From Halomarinibacterium sp041392125 (lineage in GTDB: Bacteria > Bacteroidota > Bacteroidia > Flavobacteriales > Flavobacteriaceae): a DNA stretch of 64,000 nucleotides. The stretch spans positions 1 through 64,000 of the forward strand of contig JAWKMR010000006.1 of NCBI GenBank assembly GCA_041392125.1. The letters run 5' to 3'. Of this stretch, positions 1 through 8,303 are shown one piece after another. Position 1 is the first letter of the stretch. Every line of letters begins with the position of its first letter. The notes under the pieces were generated by a model. The model was given only the letters and a program-made list of their open reading frames with translations, had not been told where the DNA came from and did not search any database. The position numbers and the translations under genes were made by a program.

Positions 1-1
1 C

Positions 2-133
2 CCCAGCGGGCAGGGATGGGACGGTACCTATAATGGGTCGCCGCTGCCCTCGAGCGATTACTGGTTCAGGGTGGAGTACACCGAGGACGGGAACAACAAA
101 ACTTTTACAGGGCATTTTACAATTAAACGATAG
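2..133 (+). CDS. T9SS type-B (gliding motility-associated) C-terminal sorting domain, 3' end of a truncated large surface protein
   Basis: The window opens inside a reading frame that ends with TAG at 131-133 (43 codons visible). The residues read GWDGTYNG, then SSDYWFRVEY, and end with FTGHFTIKR. This is the usual ending of the gliding motility-associated C-terminal domain (type-B T9SS sorting signal) found on very large secreted or adhesin-like proteins of Flavobacteriaceae. Such tails direct export across the outer membrane by the type IX system. A PorP/SprF-family gene follows 19 bp downstream, the standard partner arrangement for type-B substrates. By hand count about 61 of the first 100 bases are G or C, far above the adjacent gene. 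The body of the protein lies outside the window, so its function cannot be stated. Confidence 0.85.
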   Translation, partial: PSGQGWDGTYNGSPLPSSDYWFRVEYTEDGNNKTFTGHFTIKR

Positions 134-152
134 ATTATTGTTACTTTTAACT

Positions 153-1175
153 ATGAAAATGAAAAACACATACCTAAGCCTTTTATTATTGTGCACCACT
201 TTTATTTATGCGCAAGATGGTATTCCTACGTATTCCGATTACTTTGCGGACAATCTTTACTTATTGCATCCTTCTATGGCAGGATCTTATTCTTATGGGA
301 AAGTAAGGTTGACGGCAAGGCAACAATGGTTTGATGAGAATGGCGCTCCTAATACACAAACATTAAGTTATCATACAAGATTGGGCGAGCGTTCAGGTAT
401 TGGAGGGATATTGTTTAATGACGGAAATGGAAATCATTCCCAGGCAGGGGGTTATTTAACATATGCGCACCATATAATGTTTTCTAGAAGTAAGTACGAC
501 TTAAACCAATTATCTTTTGGTTTAAGTGCAGGATTAATGCAACAAAAGTTAGATGAAACAGGTTTTGATCCTAATGATTTTGATCCAATAATTGCTGGAA
601 TTGTTCAAAGCACTTCTTATTTTAATGTTGATGCGGGAATGTCATACAATTTCCTTGATTTTCAGGCACATTTCACAGTAAAGAATTTATTGTTTAGAAA
701 TAGAAACTTTTATTCTGAAGAGTATGAATCTAACAATCAAAGAGCTTATAACTTAGCGGCTTCTTATGGTATTTCTACCACTTATAGTGTTTGGACCTAT
801 GAACCTTCATTTTTATTTATTTGGAAAGAACGTACCAACGAGCAATCTATAGATGTAAATTTTAAAGCCTTCAGAAGTATGGATTTTGGAAGAATTTGGG
901 GGGGTATTTCTTATAGACGAAGCTTTGATGGTGCCGAATATCTTGATGGTAGTGAAATTAAAGATCAAAAGTTTCAATCGATAACTCCGGTTTTAGGAGT
1001 TAACTTTAATAAGTTTGTATTTGCTTATACCTATACCTATCAAACAGGGAATGTGAGATTGGAAAAAGGAGGGTTTCATCAACTAACTTTGGGTTATAAT
1101 TTCTTAGAAGGAACCTACCGAAGTTGGTCTCAAGATATGCGATATAATGGGATGTTGCGTCCCAATACAAAATAA
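153..1175 (+). CDS. PorP/SprF family type IX secretion system membrane protein
   Basis: 340 aa. A signal peptide ends near YAQ (residues 1-20), followed by the family hallmark region with YFADNLYLLHPSMAG, and then an outer-membrane barrel-like pattern of alternating aromatic strands to the C-terminus. PorP/SprF proteins sit in the outer membrane and are needed for secretion or surface attachment of type-B T9SS substrates; many are encoded right after the protein they serve. Here it directly follows such a sorting tail. The frame is open further upstream to 33, but that stretch overlaps the upstream gene's coding end, so ATG 153 before the signal peptide was chosen (ATG 159 is also possible). 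Confidence 0.9.
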   Translation: MKMKNTYLSLLLLCTTFIYAQDGIPTYSDYFADNLYLLHPSMAGSYSYGKVRLTARQQWFDENGAPNTQTLSYHTRLGERSGIGGILFNDGNGNHSQAGGYLTYAHHIMFSRSKYDLNQLSFGLSAGLMQQKLDETGFDPNDFDPIIAGIVQSTSYFNVDAGMSYNFLDFQAHFTVKNLLFRNRNFYSEEYESNNQRAYNLAASYGISTTYSVWTYEPSFLFIWKERTNEQSIDVNFKAFRSMDFGRIWGGISYRRSFDGAEYLDGSEIKDQKFQSITPVLGVNFNKFVFAYTYTYQTGNVRLEKGGFHQLTLGYNFLEGTYRSWSQDMRYNGMLRPNTK

Positions 1176-1204
1176 AAAAAAGCCCCACCTTGGGGCTTTT
1201 TTTT
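1174..1204. terminator. Bidirectional intrinsic terminator
   Basis: A-run, 7-bp stem AGCCCCA with loop CCT and partner TGGGGCT (1181-1197), then a T-run. It lies between the convergent PorP/SprF gene and the vWA lipoprotein gene and has A/T tracts on both sides, so it can stop transcription from both directions. Confidence 0.85.
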
Positions 1205-2354
1205 ATTTCCAAGTGTAATTTTTCTTTTGGGCTTGTTTCTTTAAGGCTTCAATCATGGCACTTTCCAGTCCGTTAGTGGTATTCTTTTTTTCGTTTGCAA
1301 TAAAAGCTCTTCGTTGTTCATTCAATTTTGCAATTTCATTTTGAATACGTTCTCTTTCTGCTTTTTGTTTCTGAACATAGGCTTTTATTTCGGCTTTCGA
1401 TTTTCCTTTTAGGTTTTCGGGCAAATCCTCTTTTTTGAGTTTGTCATAGCTAAAACCTTCTTCACTTTCGGCATCTACTAAATCCCAGCTTTCATTTTTA
1501 TAGAAATGCGAACTTTTTGAAACGGTTCTTTTAACCGCATTGGCTTTTCCGTAGGTAGATGCATTGTCATCTTGAACCTCTTGCTCCGCCACTTTTTCTC
1601 TTCCGTAGCGGCCATAAGGGACATAGGTTCCGTTTAATTGAATATTTAGTTGAAGGATTAAATCATCATAAGGAGAAGGGATATGAACTGTTTGTTGGTT
1701 ATGATTAATTGCCATATAATCTCCATAAGCCAGTTGTGCACCCTCTTTCCATTTGGTGTTAACACCGTGTGTAAAATCGCCACAGAAGATAGTGTTTACT
1801 ACCACATCTTTTTCTTTAGCCATATTGGCTGCATCTCTATAATCTACATCGCCTTGTGTAAAGGGTTCGTTGCCGGCAATAAAAATCATTTTAAGGTCAT
1901 CTGCATCATTTCCCCAATCAAGTTGTTTCAAAGATGCAGAAATCACGGCGCCACAGTATTCACTCCCACCATTGGTGGTTAATGAAAATAACTCTTTTGA
2001 AACATCGTCAAGATCATTAGTAAACCCAAGAATCTTTCTTAAATACCCTTCCCGTGCATTTAAATTATCGTTTCCGTATTCATATAATGCAATTTCCAGA
2101 TTAGGTTGCTCATGTTTACATTTTGCGTAGGAAAGTTCGTTTACAATCTCCCAAAGTTGTGCTTTGGCCTGATCAATTAAACCGTCCATACTGTTACTGG
2201 TGTCAAGCAATAAAGCTACTTTAATGGCATGTTTAGAAACTGGGGGAGTAATTTCTAAAGGGTCGGTAAATGCTATTTTATTTTTTTCATCTGCTTTGCA
2301 AGCAAGAAATGAAAGTGACAGGGTAATAATGAAGAATGATTTTAAAAATTTCAT
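1203..2354 (-). CDS. vWA-domain lipoprotein
   Basis: 383 aa. The N-terminus is a lipoprotein signal peptide ending at SFLAC (Cys19), so the protein is predicted to be membrane-anchored in the periplasm or on the surface. From about residue 44 a von Willebrand A domain is visible: the MIDAS metal motif DTSNS is at 51-55, followed by repeated hydrophobic strands. Residues about 300-383 are highly charged and probably coiled coil (runs of Lys, Glu, Gln and Arg). The family is common and poorly characterised in Bacteroidota; vWA lipoproteins usually mediate metal-dependent protein contacts. It is a single-gene unit convergent with the PorP/SprF gene. No specific function is assigned. Confidence 0.8.
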   Translation of the reverse strand: MKFLKSFFIITLSLSFLACKADEKNKIAFTDPLEITPPVSKHAIKVALLLDTSNSMDGLIDQAKAQLWEIVNELSYAKCKHEQPNLEIALYEYGNDNLNAREGYLRKILGFTNDLDDVSKELFSLTTNGGSEYCGAVISASLKQLDWGNDADDLKMIFIAGNEPFTQGDVDYRDAANMAKEKDVVVNTIFCGDFTHGVNTKWKEGAQLAYGDYMAINHNQQTVHIPSPYDDLILQLNIQLNGTYVPYGRYGREKVAEQEVQDDNASTYGKANAVKRTVSKSSHFYKNESWDLVDAESEEGFSYDKLKKEDLPENLKGKSKAEIKAYVQKQKAERERIQNEIAKLNEQRRAFIANEKKNTTNGLESAMIEALKKQAQKKNYTWK

Positions 2355-2550
2355 GACTATTTATTTTAATTTGGCGTAAACATAGCTGCAACTTTTTTCT
2401 GAAAAAAAACACTTTGAGTGAATGTATCTTTTTAATGAGTGTAGGATTCTTTTCTTTTAGAGAAGTATACTTTTTGAAGGAATAAAAAAGCGATTCCTTA
2501 AAAATCACGTTTTTTCATCTGCTTCAAAGTGTGTATGTTTACATTTTAAA

Positions 2551-4752
2551 ATGCTAATGAAAAAAGTATATATATTATTTATTTTTTTGTTTTTCAGCGG
2601 TTTAATTCATGGATTTAGCCAAAATAAAACTGAAAAGGCCGCCACATTTACAGTTAAAGGAAAAGTGGTTAATCAAGCAGACTTTTCCCCCATTTCAAAA
2701 GTGAATATTGAAATTACCGGTAAGGGTTATACCACCACTAATAATGCCGGGGAGTTTGCCATTGAGGCTTCCGTTGGGGACGAATTGGTCGTTCGAAGTG
2801 ACGATTTTAAAACAGTGTATTACAATATTAAAGACCCACAAAAAATTACTGTAGAAGTAGAAGAAGTTGAAAAAGAAGCGGCCCGAATTTCTACTAAATC
2901 TCTTTCTATAAAAAAAGATTATTTTAATGTATATATAGATTCTGCCAATTATTACCTTAAAAAAGATGCCAAACGCAGTATCGAGTATGTCACCAAAGCT
3001 TTGGAATCGGTATCGGGTAAAAAACCTACCAATACTCAAAATGCGATAGCCTTTGGCACGTTGGGAGATATTAATTTGCAGTGGCAATTACCCGATTTGG
3101 CACTTTCAAATTATAAGCAAAGTGTCAGTTTTAGTCCGAAAGTAGATACTCGTATTAAACTGGCAAAGGCCTATATGCAAAACGGAAATTACCAAGAGAG
3201 CATTCAGGAATATAAAAATCTATTGAAGGTAGACCTAACCACCTACCAACAAGTAGAAGTTTATGAAGGCTTAGGAGATAACTTTAAAGTTACTAATGAC
3301 GCTGTAAAAAGTGTTTTTAATTACCAAAAAGGGTTGGATGTGGCTAATGCAAAAAAAATTACTCCCAAGATTACTGATTTAAATTCAAAAATTGCAGAAG
3401 CCTATGCCAAAGGAGGGGCTATTGAAGAAGCACAAACCTACTTTGACAATTCGTTGTCACTCTCCAAAGGTGAAAATAAAAAGAGAGCGGTGGAAGAAAA
3501 AAATAAGGTGGCCGATTTTTACAATCAGAAACGTGATTTTGATAAGGAAATTGAATTGCGGCAAGAAACCATTGATGAAATTCAATCCATGGATTCTGAA
3601 GAGTCGGAAGATGATATCAATAGCGCACTTACCCCACAACGACAAAATTATAAAATTGCCAATGCTTATGTAGCACAGGATAAATACCAAGAAGCGATTC
3701 CTTTTTTAGAAAAAAGTATTGCCGAAGCAGATAAAAAAGAAGATTTGGTGGTACAAAAAGATGCCACACGCAAACTTTCAGAAATCTATAGAGATATTGG
3801 AGAATACGGGAAAGCGGCTGAAAACTATGAACGTTATGTGGAAGTAGTTGATGAATTATACATTAAAAAAGAACAGGAACTTTCCCAGGCGACCCGTTTC
3901 AGTAAAGAAATTGCATTAAAGCAAAACCGAATTACGAGCCTTGAAAACGAACGTGCGCTTAATGAAAGCCGATACAAATTGGCGTTTGAAAACCAAGAGT
4001 TGATTGAACAAAATAACAAAACCCAAAAGTGGATTATTGGCTCGTTAATTGCCTTGGCGTTGTTACTTTTTTTCACCATTTATACCCAACGAAAAAATGT
4101 ACAGCAGCAAAAATTTGCCAATAATTTATTGGCACTAAAATCGTTGCGTACGCAAATGAATCCGCATTTTATCTTTAACGCCTTAAACTCGGTAAACAGT
4201 TTTATAGCCAGTAACGATGAACGAGCTGCCAATAGGTATTTAAGTGAATTTTCGCAATTGATGCGTTCTGTCCTCGAGAATAGTGAAGAAGATTTTATTC
4301 CGCTTTCTAAAGAAATTGAATTACTGGAACTATATGTAAAGCTGGAGCATTTCCGGTTTAAAGATAAGTTTGATTATGAAATTACCGTAGACGAGCATAT
4401 TAACATTGAAGATTTTGTGATTCCACCTATGTTGCTTCAACCCTATGTAGAGAATGCGGTTTGGCATGGACTTCGGTACAAAGAAGGAAAGGGAAAGTTG
4501 AATATTCGCTTTCAGCAAAAAGATGCCGAAACGGTTGTTATTTCTATTGAAGATGATGGTATAGGAAGAAAAAAATCGAAAGAATTAAAGACCGATAATC
4601 AGAAAAAGCAAAAATCGAAGGGCATGGGGAATATTCAGAAACGAATATCAATCCTAAACGAAATGTACAAAGACAAAGTAGCTGTTATTGTAGAAGACGC
4701 TTCTGAAAATGAAGAAGGAACTCTAGTAAAACTCACCCTAAAAAAAGACTAA
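2551..4752 (+). CDS. LytS/YehU-type sensor histidine kinase with regulatory-like and TPR N-terminal domains
   Basis: 733 aa. Order: signal peptide (1-24); carboxypeptidase regulatory-like beta-sandwich (about 33-103); a series of TPR-like helices (about 125-440); a coiled segment; one membrane helix (about 494-511); then a LytS-family (His_kinase) catalytic region with phospho-acceptor His539 in QMNPHFIFNAL, the N-box QPYVENAVWHGL near 630-641 and a G-box DDGIGR near 668. The sensor part is predicted to be periplasmic. It is followed with no gap by its LytTR response regulator. ATG 2557 (MKKVYILF) is an equally good start, two codons in. A conventional flavobacterial architecture except for the regulatory-like beta-sandwich in front of the TPR array. 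The stimulus is unknown. Confidence 0.85.
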   Translation: MLMKKVYILFIFLFFSGLIHGFSQNKTEKAATFTVKGKVVNQADFSPISKVNIEITGKGYTTTNNAGEFAIEASVGDELVVRSDDFKTVYYNIKDPQKITVEVEEVEKEAARISTKSLSIKKDYFNVYIDSANYYLKKDAKRSIEYVTKALESVSGKKPTNTQNAIAFGTLGDINLQWQLPDLALSNYKQSVSFSPKVDTRIKLAKAYMQNGNYQESIQEYKNLLKVDLTTYQQVEVYEGLGDNFKVTNDAVKSVFNYQKGLDVANAKKITPKITDLNSKIAEAYAKGGAIEEAQTYFDNSLSLSKGENKKRAVEEKNKVADFYNQKRDFDKEIELRQETIDEIQSMDSEESEDDINSALTPQRQNYKIANAYVAQDKYQEAIPFLEKSIAEADKKEDLVVQKDATRKLSEIYRDIGEYGKAAENYERYVEVVDELYIKKEQELSQATRFSKEIALKQNRITSLENERALNESRYKLAFENQELIEQNNKTQKWIIGSLIALALLLFFTIYTQRKNVQQQKFANNLLALKSLRTQMNPHFIFNALNSVNSFIASNDERAANRYLSEFSQLMRSVLENSEEDFIPLSKEIELLELYVKLEHFRFKDKFDYEITVDEHINIEDFVIPPMLLQPYVENAVWHGLRYKEGKGKLNIRFQQKDAETVVISIEDDGIGRKKSKELKTDNQKKQKSKGMGNIQKRISILNEMYKDKVAVIVEDASENEEGTLVKLTLKKD

Positions 4753-5484
4753 ATGAACTTACGAGCCATTGTTGTTGAAGACGAAGAAACCAGCCGGGAA
4801 ATATTAAAAAATTACTTAACCAAATATTGCCCTAATGTAGAAGTTTTGGGCGAAGCAGCCAATGTTGAACAGGCGTTGGTATTAATTGAAGATAATGAAT
4901 TAGATTTAGTCTTTCTGGATGTAGAAATGCCTTACGGGAATGCCTTCGATTTATTAGATAAAGTGGGGGACCGGACTTTTGAAACGGTATTTGTTACGGC
5001 CTACGATCATTATGCCATGGATGCCTTAAATGCACACGCCTCCTATTATTTACTGAAGCCCATCGATATTGACAAACTGATCGATGCGGTAACTTACGTT
5101 TCTGAAATTAAAGAACAAGAAAACCGACTGCAAAACACCATCTTAAAACCAAAACAAACGGTAGTTGCAGGAAAAATTACCATTCCGTTACAGAATGGTT
5201 TTGAAGTATTACAAGTGGAAGATATTTTATACTGTCAGGCAGACGATAATTACACACAGATTTTTCTAAAAAACAAGAAGAAATTGGTAAGTAAAACCTT
5301 AAAATATTTTGAAGACATGCTTGGCGAAAATGGTTTTTCGCGGGTTCACAAATCGTATTTGGTAAATGTAAATGCCATTGTGGAATACAAAAAAGGAAAG
5401 GGCGGTAGTGTGGTACTGGAGAATGGAAAAGAAGTCATGGTAAGCCCCTCTAAAAAGAAAGAATTATTGAGTTATTTTAGTTAG
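4753..5484 (+). CDS. LytTR-type response regulator
   Basis: 243 aa. The N-terminal receiver domain (1-120) has the acidic pair VEDEE, phospho-acceptor Asp56 in LVFLDVEMP, and the conserved Thr and Lys positions (FVTAYD, LLKPID). The C-terminal LytTR DNA-binding domain (about 140-243) shows the typical YCQADDNYTQIFL and FSRVHKSYLVNVNAI segments. The ATG follows immediately after the kinase stop codon, so the two are translationally coupled and form a kinase-regulator pair. LytTR regulators normally bind tandem direct repeats; no clear target site was recognised near this pair. The next gene starts 6 bp downstream and may be cotranscribed. Confidence 0.92.
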   Translation: MNLRAIVVEDEETSREILKNYLTKYCPNVEVLGEAANVEQALVLIEDNELDLVFLDVEMPYGNAFDLLDKVGDRTFETVFVTAYDHYAMDALNAHASYYLLKPIDIDKLIDAVTYVSEIKEQENRLQNTILKPKQTVVAGKITIPLQNGFEVLQVEDILYCQADDNYTQIFLKNKKKLVSKTLKYFEDMLGENGFSRVHKSYLVNVNAIVEYKKGKGGSVVLENGKEVMVSPSKKKELLSYFS

Positions 5485-5490
5485 AATACT

Positions 5491-6003
5491 ATGATTATAA
5501 AACCTGTCAACGGAAAACACCCACAAATCCCATCAGATTGCTTTATTGCAGAAAATGCTACCATCGTTGGTGATGTAGTGATGGGTAACCAATGCAGTAT
5601 TTGGTTTAATGCGGTTATACGAGGTGATGTACATTATATTAAGATGGGAAATAAAGTGAATGTGCAGGATGGTGCTGTAATACACGCCACCTACCAAACT
5701 TCACCAACCAACATTGGGAATAATGTTTCTATTGGTCACAACGCTATTGTACACGGTTGTACCATACACGATAATGTACTTATTGGTATGGGAAGTATCG
5801 TGATGGACGATTGTGTGGTAGAAAGTAATAGTATTATTGCGGCCGGGGCTGTGGTTACCAAAAATACCCGGGTGGAAAGCGGTAGTATTTATGCGGGAAT
5901 TCCAGCTAAAAAAGTAAAGGATATTAGCAAAGAGCTAATTGAAGGAGAAATTAACAGAATTGCTGACAATTATGTGAAGTATTCGAGTTGGTTTCAAGAG
6001 TAA
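5491..6003 (+). CDS. Gamma-carbonic anhydrase-like hexapeptide-repeat protein
   Basis: 170 aa, the full length of the YrdA/PaaY/gamma-carbonic anhydrase group. It is a left-handed beta-helix of hexapeptide repeats, with three histidines in the positions expected to bind zinc between subunits (His65, His83, His88, in VIHAT and IGHNAIVHGC). The family forms trimers in the cytoplasm; some members are carbonic anhydrases, others have uncertain activity. It starts 6 bp after the LytTR regulator and ends head-to-head against murI with no gap. The catalytic role is inferred from family only. Confidence 0.85.
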   Translation: MIIKPVNGKHPQIPSDCFIAENATIVGDVVMGNQCSIWFNAVIRGDVHYIKMGNKVNVQDGAVIHATYQTSPTNIGNNVSIGHNAIVHGCTIHDNVLIGMGSIVMDDCVVESNSIIAAGAVVTKNTRVESGSIYAGIPAKKVKDISKELIEGEINRIADNYVKYSSWFQE

Positions 6004-6795
6004 TTAAAACTCCTTTTTTTCAATAGTAATCTTTTCAGCATATTCCTTTAATAAAAATTGTAATGTATCAGTTTCTGCATTGGTATAAAACCGAAGAGTA
6101 GGAATCCGTTTTTCAGTATTTAATAAATTATTTTCAGCTAAAATAGCTTGTGTTTGTCTTGCCACTGCTTCTCCCGAGTCGATAATCGTAATGTGTTTGG
6201 GAAGTAATTTTTGTAACTGTGGAATGATATACGGATAGTGACTACAGCCTAAAACTAAGTAATCAATATTGGCTTTGATCATTGGGGTTGTATGTTTTTT
6301 AAGCAATGCCATCATTTCGAGGCTGTTTAAAGCACCTTTTTCAATAAGTGGCACCAGGCCTTCACCAATAACTTCGGTGACGGTAATTCCATCGGTATAT
6401 TCTTCTGAAGTTTTATGAAATAACTCGCTACTTAAGGTTCCTTTGGTCGCTAAAATCCCAACACTTTTGGTTTTGGTTTTTAGGGCTGCAGGTTTTATAG
6501 CGGGCTCAATACCAATAATAGGGATGGAATAGTTGGCTCTTAAAACTTTAATAGCATTGGTTGTAGCAGTGTTACATGCAACTACAATAATTTTACAGCC
6601 TTGCGAAAGTAAGAACTCGGTATTTTTAATACTTAATGAAACAATTTCTTCTTGAGTACGGTTTCCATACGGAGCATACTTACTATCGGCAAGATATAAG
6701 GTGTCTTCAAAAGGGAGGAGGGTATGAATTTCCTTCCAAATGGAAGTTCCCCCAACACCTGAGTCGAAGATACCTATAGGGCCAATTTTTTTCAT
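6004..6795 (-). CDS. murI: Glutamate racemase
   Basis: 263 aa, normal length. It interconverts L- and D-glutamate, supplying D-Glu for peptidoglycan in the cytoplasm. The N-terminal motif GIFDSGVGG (Asp11), first catalytic cysteine Cys74 in VVACNTATTNA and second catalytic cysteine Cys184 in LGCSHYPY are all present. It is the last gene of the minus-strand envelope cluster, but a terminator-like hairpin separates it from the upstream ompH-like gene, so it may also have its own promoter. Convergent and gapless with the preceding plus-strand gene. Confidence 0.96.
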   Translation of the reverse strand: MKKIGPIGIFDSGVGGTSIWKEIHTLLPFEDTLYLADSKYAPYGNRTQEEIVSLSIKNTEFLLSQGCKIIVVACNTATTNAIKVLRANYSIPIIGIEPAIKPAALKTKTKSVGILATKGTLSSELFHKTSEEYTDGITVTEVIGEGLVPLIEKGALNSLEMMALLKKHTTPMIKANIDYLVLGCSHYPYIIPQLQKLLPKHITIIDSGEAVARQTQAILAENNLLNTEKRIPTLRFYTNAETDTLQFLLKEYAEKITIEKKEF

Positions 6796-6808
6796 TAAGC
6801 TTAAAGAT

Positions 6809-6850
6809 AAAAAAAGACCCCATAGCTTTTTACAGCTTGGGGTCTTTTAT
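6809..6850 (-). terminator. Intrinsic terminator after the ompH-like gene
   Basis: Stem AGACCCCA / TGGGGTCT (6815-6822 with 6838-6845) plus a short inner AGCT stem. On the minus strand it is followed by a T-run (the A-run at 6809-6814). It lies between the ompH-like gene and murI. Confidence 0.75.
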
Positions 6851-6865
6851 TACAGTTTTAAGAAA

Positions 6866-7375
6866 TTAAATTCCTAATTCTTTTTTTACATCCGGAAGCA
6901 AATCTTTTCCATCAGATAAGATAACTCCTGACCCTTCAGAAGCATCCAATACATATTGAAAACCTTGTGCTCTGGCTACTTTTTGAATAGCTGTACGGGC
7001 TTTATCTAAAATAGGTTGAAATAAATCACCTTCTTTTTTCTGAAGATCTTGAAGTGCTTGTTGACGGTAGGCGCCAATATTATTTTGCATTCCTTGCACC
7101 TCTTCTACACGTTTTCTGTTTTCTTCTTCTGTTTTAGTATCGGCCTCAGCGTCGTATTGCTTCATTTTAGTATCCAATTCTTTTGCCATAGCCTTGATTT
7201 CAGTATCATAGGTTTTTTGTAGTTTTTCCAACTGGCTTTGAGCAGCCTTCATTTCAGGCATTGCCTTAATCAATTCGCTTGTATTGATATGAGCTACTTT
7301 GCTTTGTGCATTTACAAAACTAGTGGCTCCAATAAAAAGCATCACTGCTACAAAAAGTACATTAATTTTTTTCAT
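6866..7375 (-). CDS. OmpH/Skp-family periplasmic chaperone
   Basis: 169 aa. A signal peptide ends near VNAQ (1-24), and the rest is the Skp/OmpH fold: short beta strand (KVAHINTSEL), long charged helical hairpin (about 40-120), then the closing strand (FQYVLDAS). Skp trimers hold unfolded outer-membrane proteins in the periplasm on the way to the BAM complex. It is the second of two tandem ompH-like genes directly downstream of bamA, matching that role. Length and features are those of the plain family member, in contrast to its longer neighbour. Confidence 0.9.
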   Translation of the reverse strand: MKKINVLFVAVMLFIGATSFVNAQSKVAHINTSELIKAMPEMKAAQSQLEKLQKTYDTEIKAMAKELDTKMKQYDAEADTKTEEENRKRVEEVQGMQNNIGAYRQQALQDLQKKEGDLFQPILDKARTAIQKVARAQGFQYVLDASEGSGVILSDGKDLLPDVKKELGI

Positions 7376-7423
7376 TGTAAGAATTATTTGAGTGTTTATA
7401 GATTTAAAATTTATTACTAAGGG

Positions 7424-8266
7424 TTATTTTCCTCCATCACCTTCTTCTCCTTCGGGAGGTGCTCCACCTCCACCATTTCGAGCTTTAAGGATGGAATCTT
7501 GTTTTTGTTTTCTTTCTTCTAAAAGACGTTGTCTTTTGGCTTCAAATTCTGCTTTTTTTACAGCTCTTAAAGAATCTCTTTGTTTTTGACGCTCTTGCAA
7601 CATTTTTTCACGTTCATTTTTCTTGTCTTCTATGGCTTCTTCTCTTTCAGTTACTGCTTTTTCTTCTTCTACGGAAAGTTCTTCACGCTTTTCGATTTCT
7701 TTTTTATCTCGCTTATTTGCGGCTTCTTCACGCTTGGCAGCTCTATTAATTTGGCGTAACACTTGGTCACTAATATCATTTCTCTTAGCGGCAAAAAGCA
7801 TAACAATATCTGCAGATTTATCAAAAATGAAATCGTATTTCTGATTTTCGGCAATTTCTTGAACTATATTGAAAACTTGATCTTGAATAGGCTGCACTAA
7901 TTGTCTTCTTTGAATATCCAAATCGCCATTAGGACCAAAACGATTTTGTTGATATGTTAGCATCTCATCTTCCAGAATTTTAATTTCTTCTTCACGCTCT
8001 TCAATGAGTTCTTTAGTAAGCAGGACTTTCTCATTAGCTAAATCCAATTTCATCTGGTCAATTTCCTTGGCCATTTTTTCAATATCCTTTTTCCATTTCT
8101 GAACTTTTCCTTCCAGCTGTGTGGTAGCTTCTTGATATTCGGGAACACTCTCAAGAATGTATTCCATATCAATATAGCCTATGCGTGCTCCTCGTTGTGC
8201 TTCCATAGTGAAGCTAAAACAAATACACGCCAGAAGTAATAAAATGAGGTATTTAGTTGTTTTCAT
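7424..8266 (-). CDS. Long OmpH/Skp-family protein with charged C-terminal extension
   Basis: 280 aa. A signal peptide (1-23), then the OmpH core (strand ARIGYIDMEYIL, helical hairpin to about 120, closing strand KYDFIFDKSADIVMLF near 145). After the core comes a roughly 110-residue extension that is extremely rich in Glu, Lys and Arg, probably one long helix, ending in a Gly/Pro/Glu tail (GGGGAPPEGEE). Flavobacteria often carry a short and a long OmpH in tandem after bamA, so the arrangement is conserved. The long tail may reach across the periplasm or bind another envelope part; that is inference. Confidence 0.85.
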   Translation of the reverse strand: MKTTKYLILLLLACICFSFTMEAQRGARIGYIDMEYILESVPEYQEATTQLEGKVQKWKKDIEKMAKEIDQMKLDLANEKVLLTKELIEEREEEIKILEDEMLTYQQNRFGPNGDLDIQRRQLVQPIQDQVFNIVQEIAENQKYDFIFDKSADIVMLFAAKRNDISDQVLRQINRAAKREEAANKRDKKEIEKREELSVEEEKAVTEREEAIEDKKNEREKMLQERQKQRDSLRAVKKAEFEAKRQRLLEERKQKQDSILKARNGGGGAPPEGEEGDGGK

Positions 8267-8303
8267 ATGGGTTAGTTGTTACTTAGAAAATATCGTGCCA
8301 AAT

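Noticed and set aside
33..152. Open frame upstream of the PorP/SprF start
   Set aside because: It overlaps the coding end of the T9SS-B gene in another frame and lies before the signal peptide; likely chance.
2287..2508. Short minus-strand reading frame upstream of the vWA lipoprotein
   Set aside because: Mostly Lys/Phe/Leu-rich AT translation overlapping the vWA start; no signal. The gap 2355-2550 holds nothing else recognisable.
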